Part shown: one piece after another, positions 57,236 to 64,000 of the stretch | Layout of the letters: the number at the start of each line of letters is the position of its first letter | How positions within the stretch are numbered: the first letter of the stretch is position 1 | Notes under the pieces: generated by a model | What the model was told of the DNA's origin: nothing | What the model saw: the letters and a program-made list of their open reading frames with translations, nothing else | The model's database searches: none | Assembly: GCA_033032175.1 (NCBI GenBank) | Contig: CM065312.1 | Location: 20,124,001-20,188,000 of the forward strand | DNA length: 64,000 bases | Direction: 5' to 3' | DNA from: Saturnia japonica | Taxonomy: Eukaryota; Arthropoda; Insecta; Lepidoptera; Saturniidae | Program-made: the position numbers and the translations under genes

Positions 57236-58284
57236 TCATAGCGCTTAACTGAGTAGGTTCTTGTTGTAGTGAAGCGATCGGGGAGGGGGTGACGTAACAG
57301 AACTGTCTCACTACACACGTGATGAATAGTAATGAAAATATCATTAACGATATTAATTACAGGTATTTAATTGGTATAATTACGTATGACAATATAAACT
57401 GACAAAACGAGTTACAATATGATTTAATGTAAATATTTTGAACTGAAATTAAAATCCAATTGAATTAATATATATCCATATCGCTATTCGAACCGCTGTC
57501 TGTATGATTTGAATCGCTTTAATTATCTGATTCACCATGTCGTAAATTAATAATACATTGATCCAATAACTCGTCGCTAAGATGGTCATTCTTTTAGTAT
57601 TATTCCTCCACTTTCTTTGCGTAATTGTCGTCACATTTTTGCCATATCCCTACTGATTAATTAAAAAATAGCTTTTCAAGTACTTGTTTCTTACCGGTCA
57701 AATTTGAAATAATATATTTTTTGCCAGCTCACCCTTGACGAGATATTACTAATTCGATCGGGCTTAAATATGACATCAATTTTTAATTGTTTATTTGGTG
57801 TGTGTTTTTATTCATTCGAGCTAACCTAAGGAGAATGTACTTAGAAATAAGTATCACATTAATAAATTAAAAAATGTACTACATACTGATGTTAGTGGCG
57901 ATGTAGCCGAAATTGTAAACCTAAAAAGAGAGTTGACTGTCTAAAAATGTTCCGGCAACCTTGTTTGAGAGCATCTGTTGATGCTTAGCGACAGATTACT
58001 AACTAATATATAGTTAGCCAAGCAACATTATAAAATTATATTTTATGCAATTGCCCTCAGTTCACTTTCGACTTGATACCGGCTTGTGCGAGAAGAAACT
58101 TTTATCCATTTTTGACAATAGAGTTTCCGTATTGCGGTGTAATATCCTATCTCTTTTGTTTCAACATGCTGATAACAAAATTTGTAACATTTTCAAATTG
58201 CTTTTAGTGAGAGTATAACGCATCTATTTATAAAACGTCATTGCCTTCCACCAATAATATATTTCATTGTTGAAAACTATGGCT
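57236..58284. other. Intergenic AT-rich sequence
   Basis: Nothing supported. Confidence 0.45.
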
Positions 58285-58350
58285 CATTGTAAGATTCGAA
58301 CACACGTGGTTCAAAGATATGACTGAAGGTAGCACCGCTGAGCCACAATC
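58285..58350 (-). other. tRNA-like segment (pseudo-tRNA or SINE head)
   Basis: The minus strand reads GATTGTGGCTCAGCGGTGCT at one end and GTGTTCGAATCTTACAAT at the other. This gives an A-box-like and a perfect B-box-like element, and ends that pair for about five bases. The anticodon region is not convincing, so a functional tRNA is unlikely. Confidence 0.4.
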
Positions 58351-59694
58351 TTTTCAGAATAATTTCAATTAAACTTCTTGCATTTAAGGTTAACATAGTA
58401 ATAAAAATCCAGGATTTAATATAAAAATTCTTCGATAACTTTCTCCGTATAAGAATTCTTATCCAAATATACCCCATACATATTACATATATTGAAATGC
58501 CTTCCTATGAGCTTAATGCGTAGCAAACATTCGAGGCATGTTCTCACTATGGTCACAAACAAGTGAATCCAGCTAGCTTACTTCAAAGAGTATAGTTTTG
58601 TGATTATATGGTGATGGGGCTATTTTGTACCCATCTAGTTAACTAGTCAACTGGATAACCTGTCTTTAGGCAGCTTTTTATAACATGGGGCAGCAAACAG
58701 GCAAACGGATCACCTGGTGATCTGGTGATTGGTCTATGGACAATTGCAACACCAAGAGCTTACAGCCATGTTGCCGATGTTGAAGACCGTAGTCCAATCC
58801 GCTTTTTGAAGAGCCATAGCCCTGTGGGAACACCGTGCTGGGTAACCCATTCTACAGTCCTAGTGTATGTAACAGGAAGGTGATTGAAGTGATTGATTAA
58901 AGTGTAACAGCAATATATTAAAAAGTTCCTCAGAGTATTCTCTATTGTACATACGGTAGAAGTCTGATGATTTATTCTGGCAGCTGTACTTAAGATTTCG
59001 AGTGTACAACGTGAACAAGCCAAGTACACGATTAACAAGTGTGATCGCACTAGTATGATTACGGATTGCAAAAAATACTATTTCATATCTTTATTTTACT
59101 AATTATTTTAATTTTTGAAAACTATCTCTAAGTAATTTAAGATTTTGTGATCGGTTTTTGAGATTATTTTACTTTTTGTATTGAAGAGATTTCCACTCGT
59201 TTGTTTTCTTCACCTGACCATTTTGTACGTTCGATGTTAATAAGACAGGGAAATATTCGCGTATTATAATTTATAGAATCTACCCTATTTATAGCGTGTT
59301 TATACATGTTTGAAATTAAATTATATCATGTATAGTGCTTCTTTGCTGGGAAACTTGTTAATTTTTTTTTATATGTCCAGAAAATATTTTGTTTTTAATT
59401 CTCAAACAAACTAAATTCTGAATGAAAAGCATAAACATAAAATCATACTGTATGTTTTTTTGTTATGTTATGGTTGTTTCTAACGCGCTTATGTTATTAG
59501 TATTTCTTAGTCACTTCTTTTTGGCTTCATTTAAACATGTTGTATCTTATGTTTCCGTCATTTTACCTTTCTTTGGCAACTTTTATTATGTACATAATAT
59601 GGTATTGATTCATCGACAAACATTAACGCCATATACATAAAAGTTACATAGAATATCAGGTAATGTAATTTCTAAGTTAGCATTTGAAATATAC
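58351..59694. other. Intergenic sequence
   Basis: No gene supported. Near 58670-58770 the text GGCAAACGGATCACCTGGTG resembles a common lepidopteran repeat, boundaries unclear. Confidence 0.4.
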
Positions 59695-59965
59695 GTCTCG
59701 TTAGTCTAGTGGTCGTAGGTCGTAAGCGCGATTGCCCTGAGCGAGGTCCTGGGTTCGAATCTCAGGTCTAGCAAAGTGTTATTGGGTTTTTCCTATGAAA
59801 TTTTCAGTAGCAGCTCGGAGTTTGGTTTCATGCCCGATTAATGGCAATAGGCTCGCTCCCTATTACATGGGACCTAAAAACATATTCGGCGAAATGTGGG
59901 TGTACATTAGTATACCTCTGCCTAAACCATAGGGGAATACAGGCGTGATGGTATGTTATGTTATT
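59695..59965 (+). mobile_element. tRNA-derived SINE, copy C
   Basis: Head TCTCGTTAGTCTAGTGGTCG (A box) and GGGTTCGAATCTC (B box), body as in the copies at 7511 and 56211, and tail GATGGTATGTTATGTTATTT. The B box is intact. Confidence 0.9.
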
Positions 59966-61373
59966 TGAATTATTGTCTTCAGTTACAAACACGTCGTAGG
60001 TTCACCTACCTATAATTAACAATGATACCTATGTATTGTGTCTTAAGCGATAGTAGTGTTTTGACATTCATAAATGCTTTCTTAGGGTCTAAATTGAACG
60101 GCGCTTAGCTAATACTTTTTTTATCTTAGCTCGGCAAATTGGGAGTACTGTGCATAACATAACTCAACGGCGACCACCGAGAAATCGCAGTTAATAGCAC
60201 TAGAGTAAATATGTTTATACCATGAAATATATATCTACAACTGCAATATTCCTATGTTATGATCTTCTCATAAATTATATATAATAAAAACTAGTACTAG
60301 GAGCCTTATCAAATTGTTAAGATAAACATACTATTGTTATCAGACATCCAGTTAACAGACGTATAAAAATACTAACAGAAAAACATATATGCATAGCCAA
60401 AGTACTGCGGAAGGAAGTCATAACTATGTCTAATATATTCACAGAGAATAAACTTAAGTACAGAATCTCCATATTTCTAAAGGAAACATTAGTGATGGCG
60501 CCTTGTAGTCATATTAATCATTTTAATTACTAAATGTAAATTAATAATTAACTGTTAGAACCTTATTATTTACGACATTTGTTTTATATAATAAAATAGA
60601 GTTATTAGTAATTTATATGGACGTAAAGCTGTTTAAAAATGAAAAAAATCGGTAGACTACCGGGTGAGTCAAGAAGTTGCTTTCGATATGACTAGATTTG
60701 TATGCACTGTTATATGTACAGCAGGAATGGTCGATGGTTATACCCTATATGTATAACTTGATACCTACCTAATTGAGTGCTACTTGAACCTCCGTCAAGT
60801 TATGCCTAGGATGTAAGATTGTTAAAGTGTTTTCAAGTTTCAAGTGAGGTTGTGAGTATGTCAGTATTTAATAAAGAACCCTTGAGAATGTTCCCCGCTC
60901 TTGTTAAATTCATTACTCCGTGAGACCTTTTGTATGAAACACACGGGCGGGAGACACGTATGTACGTCAACGTTTGTTAAAATATTACAGTATTAATTGC
61001 AATATTTTTTCTTAATTACGTTTTTTAACATAATTTGTATTATTTTGGTGTATGTAATAATTATATTGTTTATTTGTGATATAAATATTATTTTTTTAAA
61101 TTAATGTTAAATTTGTACCACTCCATAGATACCTCTGAATGTTTACAATTAAACTAATTAATACGCTCGCTCTTATAACTTTTCATTTGTCGATGCCTTC
61201 GCCTTGTTTTTGGAAATTTCTGACCTGAGGAATTTATAATATTGAACTCCTGAACCAAACCTGAAACCACTCGAAATTCAAATGTAAAGTTGCAAATAGA
61301 TATGAATTATTGACATCGTATTGATTCCGACTACATACATAGTTTGCATCTAAAATTCACAGGCAGAAGACAA
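59966..61373. other. Intergenic AT-rich sequence
   Basis: Nothing supported. Confidence 0.45.
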
Positions 61374-61624
61374 TTTTTAACAAAAAAGACAACTTATTTC
61401 AATGATTTTGAAGAGTTCCCTGGTGTATCTTGGAAGTTGAAGGTCCAATACCAGTTAAATTAAAATGAGACCACTTTAAGTCTGGAGGTATATACCCTAT
61501 CCAACAAAAAAAAAGCAGCATCGAAATCGGTTAATAAACAAAGAATTTATGGCTGAACATTCATAAAAAAGGTATACATTCGAATTGAGTAACCTGCCGT
61601 GTTTTTTTGAAGTCGATTAAAAAG
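61374..61624 (+). repeat. Dispersed family R, copy 6
   Basis: Complete-looking copy: TTTTTAACAAAAAAGACAAC at one edge and TTTTTTTGAAGTCGATTAAA at the other. It contains CCTGGTGTATCTTGGAAG, AAGGTCCAATACCAG and TTATGGCTGAACATTCAT. A copy in opposite orientation follows at 61848. Confidence 0.78.
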
Positions 61625-61847
61625 GAAGCTTGATTTTCTAAATTATCTATTGAACAACCGTTTTTATAAAGAAAAAGGGAGAAGCAGGAAAAGGTGGCTT
61701 GATATGAAGTGCGATACCCGAAACTCTTTCACCTAGATAAGTGTTGTGAAGATATGTCTAGATATATAGACGCTGTTTTCTTTCATCTTCAGCAGATATG
61801 AAGTATTATCGACTACGTTTCAATAAGTAAATAACATCGGGTATGCT

Positions 61848-62042
61848 TTTTTAACCGGTTTGAAAAAAGTCGGAGGATACTCAATTCAAACGTATTTTTT
61901 TGTAATGGATGTTCAGCCATAACTTCTTTGTTTATGAACCTATTTGGATGATTCGTTTTTTGTTGCATTAGGCTTTCAAATTCAAACATACACCAAGGTA
62001 CTCTTCAAAATTATTGAAGTTCGTTTTGTTTTTGTTAAAAAT
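61848..62042 (-). repeat. Dispersed family R, copy 7
   Basis: Inverse orientation: TTTTTAACCGGTTTGAAAAA, then GTCGGAGGATACTCAATTC, GATGTTCAGCCATAACTTC, ACATACACCAAGGTACTC and TTTTTGTTAAAAATTG. The interior is about 50 bp shorter than in copy 6. Confidence 0.75.
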
Positions 62043-62115
62043 TGTCCTGTTTATCATAAATGTTAGTTTAAAACAAAGTTCGTTGTTTTTCTTAATTGAG
62101 GTATTTTTATTGGTA

Positions 62116-62255
62116 ATAACATAACGTAACATAGCATCACGCCTCTATCCCAGAAGGGTTAGGCAGAGATTTACTAATATACACCCAAAGTTCGCCGAGT
62201 ATGTTTTTTAGGTCCCATGTAATAGGGGGCGAGCCTATTGCCAGCTACTACTGCA
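62116..62255 (-). mobile_element. tRNA-derived SINE, copy D (5'-truncated)
   Basis: Inverse of the SINE body: tail ATAACATAACGTAACATAGC, then ATCACGCCTCTATCCCAGAA, TTTTTAGGTCCCATGTAATA and GGGGGCGAGCCTATTGCCAG. The tRNA-like head is missing; sequence related to the repeat at 39326 begins soon after, near 62290. Confidence 0.85.
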
Positions 62256-62693
62256 GGGCATTTTTAGAAAAGCCCATTTAGCAAACAAATTAAGAGCTAT
62301 CATATCTCGGTACTTGAAAGCCAGTTCTCCCACTAGGCTTAGCGTGTTTCTATCTTGAACCACATCGTCACGTAACAACAGGTGAGATTGTTATGAAACG
62401 CTGAAACCCATAAAGAAATAAAAAACTGCAACTTGAAAGCAATGCACGCAATCGCTAACCGTATGTTTACATATTATTCGACGCAAGGACTTCTCAGTAA
62501 ATTATTTTTGCTTTTGTTATGCCTGAAATTACACAGCCTAGGCATTTTTCACAAAACCTTAATCTCCGGCGGGCGTTTTTAATTTTGCTTCCATTGTTAT
62601 CCTCGGTTTTTTATAATTGCATTTTGGATATTAGAAGAAGTCTAAAACATAATTTAGTTATTTTAATTCATATATTCATTTATTTATCATATA
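62256..62693. other. Intergenic; tail piece of the SINE-like repeat
   Basis: 62290-62410 contains TACTTGAAAGCCAGTTCTCC and AACAGGTGAGATTGTTATG, related to the body of the repeat at 39326. No gene. Confidence 0.45.
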
Positions 62694-63263
62694 CTAGGCC
62701 CGCGAGTACGTCCACGCGGTCTTAAGAATTGGGCCCAGAGAGAAATGAAAAATATGTTATTTACTGAGATAAAAGTGTTAATCCAGGTTATAAACGATCT
62801 ACGTGCAAAATTTCGCTTTGCATGATCGAATACGAAACACAAGAACTTCAAATTCTGAACTTTTAGTTTTAAACAATTATAATAACAATTGAATATAATT
62901 AGTTTTCTTTTTGTTTCAGAAAATACATCATCCACATTAAACTGTTATTGGGTAAGCACTAAAATCACTTCACTTTTGTTTTTAGGTTACTGATTTAAAA
63001 CATTTTTCAATCAAAGGTTGGTGTTCGAAGCAGATAAGAATGATTATATTGGAAGTAAAATAATTTGATGCTGTTCCCCGGTTCGACTCGTTGGCTTCAA
63101 CGTTGGCGCCAACGTGTAGACAAGTTACGTGCTTAAAGATGGGCAGTTCTCCCACGTTAGTGCCAACACCAATTTATCAAATCCGAGTGGTAGTTCCAGA
63201 GATTAGCGTGTTTAAACAAACAAACAAACAACTAACTCTTTCGCTTTATTTTATTACTATAGA
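62694..63263 (-). mobile_element. Non-autonomous Helitron, 570 bp
   Basis: On the minus strand it starts TCTATAGTAATAAAATAAAG at 63263 and ends CTAG at 62697-62694, between A (62693) and T (63264). Just before the end lies a hairpin CCGCG-10 nt-CGCGG, then GC and CTAG, as expected for a Helitron terminator. The 5' end is followed by CGAAAGAGTTAGTTGTTTG. No coding capacity. Confidence 0.8.
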
Positions 63264-64000
63264 TTAGAAATATTAGAAAGATAAAATGTACAAGATATTT
63301 TAAGGCAAACAAAACGTGCACTTGAAGACATAAAAATACTTGAAAACAATAAAAAAGTAATAATTTTTGGTAAAATAGAATTATTGGAATTTATATCAAT
63401 TAATTATTTAAAAAATAGAAAGAAAGAGAAGTAAAAAGAAATCACCAATGTCAATTGTATATTAAATAAATGTTAATGAATAAAAATCTTTGCTTGATGT
63501 ATAAACTTGTATAAACTTCAAAGAGAAGTCCAAAAAGCGAAATTCAAGGAGAAAGTTCAGGGATGACGCTGTGTTATTGGCTAAACACTTGACCATGTTA
63601 AAGGCACTCGAGCTCCTACAAGCTCTCCGAAACAGCAAACCCCTTTGATATTAGAACGCTGGGCTATTGGAAAATATGCGTGAATGATCAAAGTACTTAT
63701 TATATACATAACTTTGAAGTGTGTTTAAGTTTTTTTGAGTATGTCTTTATATATGTAGGATTATATAATAGAATCACCTTTGCTTTTAAAAGTTAAGTTA
63801 AGTTCAAGTTGTGTCTTGTTGGTTATTACCATGATAAGTAATTTTAGTAGAGTGAAACTCGATGACGTTATGAACGAGCCAATAGTGTAAGTAAACAATA
63901 TGATATGAAGGTGTAGGAAATAGGAAGTTTGGCGACGGGGGGAAAGGGTTGTTTGTGTGACTACAACCATTATAAAGTGCTATAGTACCTGTAAAGAATA
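63264..64000. other. Intergenic AT-rich sequence to the window end
   Basis: No gene or repeat supported. Confidence 0.45.

Noticed and set aside
59422..59640. Open frame with hydrophobic stretches (possible membrane protein)
   Set aside because: AT-rich random sequence gives Phe/Leu/Val-rich frames; no splice signals, start context or family motif.

Overview
The window looks like an AT-rich, transposon-dominated stretch of an insect genome, most likely a moth or butterfly (Lepidoptera). The reasons are the repeat content (BEL/Pao LTR elements, RTE-like and Jockey/CR1-like non-LTR remnants, Helitrons with lepidopteran-type ends, a tRNA-headed SINE with an ATGTT tail, a mariner relative) and a secreted cuticle-type protein with YGxP repeats. 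No bacterial operons, CRISPR arrays, rRNA or functional tRNA genes were seen. Species assignment is inference.

Host genes are scarce. One complete single-exon gene lies at 18258-18839 (minus): a 193-aa secreted, Tyr/Pro-rich protein with a C-terminal domain like insect DUF4794 proteins. It has a TATA box 55 nt upstream of the ATG and a poly(A) signal about 100 nt past the stop. A second host candidate is an internal exon at 97-352 (minus), flanked by good splice signals but unrecognised.

Layout. 0.5-6.8 kb: an old RTE-like fragment interrupted by BEL/Pao element 1 (859-6808, GTTAG target duplication, about 1% LTR divergence, integrase core deleted). 7.5-18 kb: a SINE, an RTE-like fragment, a 5'-truncated non-LTR reverse transcriptase (10088-12055) abutting a 1.5-kb Helitron, two dispersed repeats and another RT remnant. 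18-19 kb: the cuticle-type gene. 21-24.8 kb: a long foldback element and two RT C-terminal remnants. 27.3-28.6 kb: a mariner-like element with perfect 32-bp inverted repeats, TA duplication and a DD41D transposase broken by one frameshift. 33-46 kb: a second RTE-like fragment, a 198-bp inverted-repeat element, a 302-bp Helitron, several copies of a dispersed family and a 463-bp inverted-repeat element nested in an RTE-like remnant. 49.3-56.1 kb: BEL/Pao element 2, apparently very young (LTRs read as identical, CCGTC duplication, 18-nt primer-binding site matching tRNA-Tyr), complete from gag to integrase apart from a frame break in gag. 56-63.3 kb: three more SINE copies, more dispersed repeats and a 570-bp Helitron.

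No new host defence or metabolic system is visible. The interest lies in mobile-element structure: one nearly intact young BEL/Pao element, one BEL/Pao copy with a clean in-frame integrase deletion, a mariner relative one indel from an open frame, Helitrons with exact A|T junctions, and two long inverted-repeat elements that may be undescribed families.
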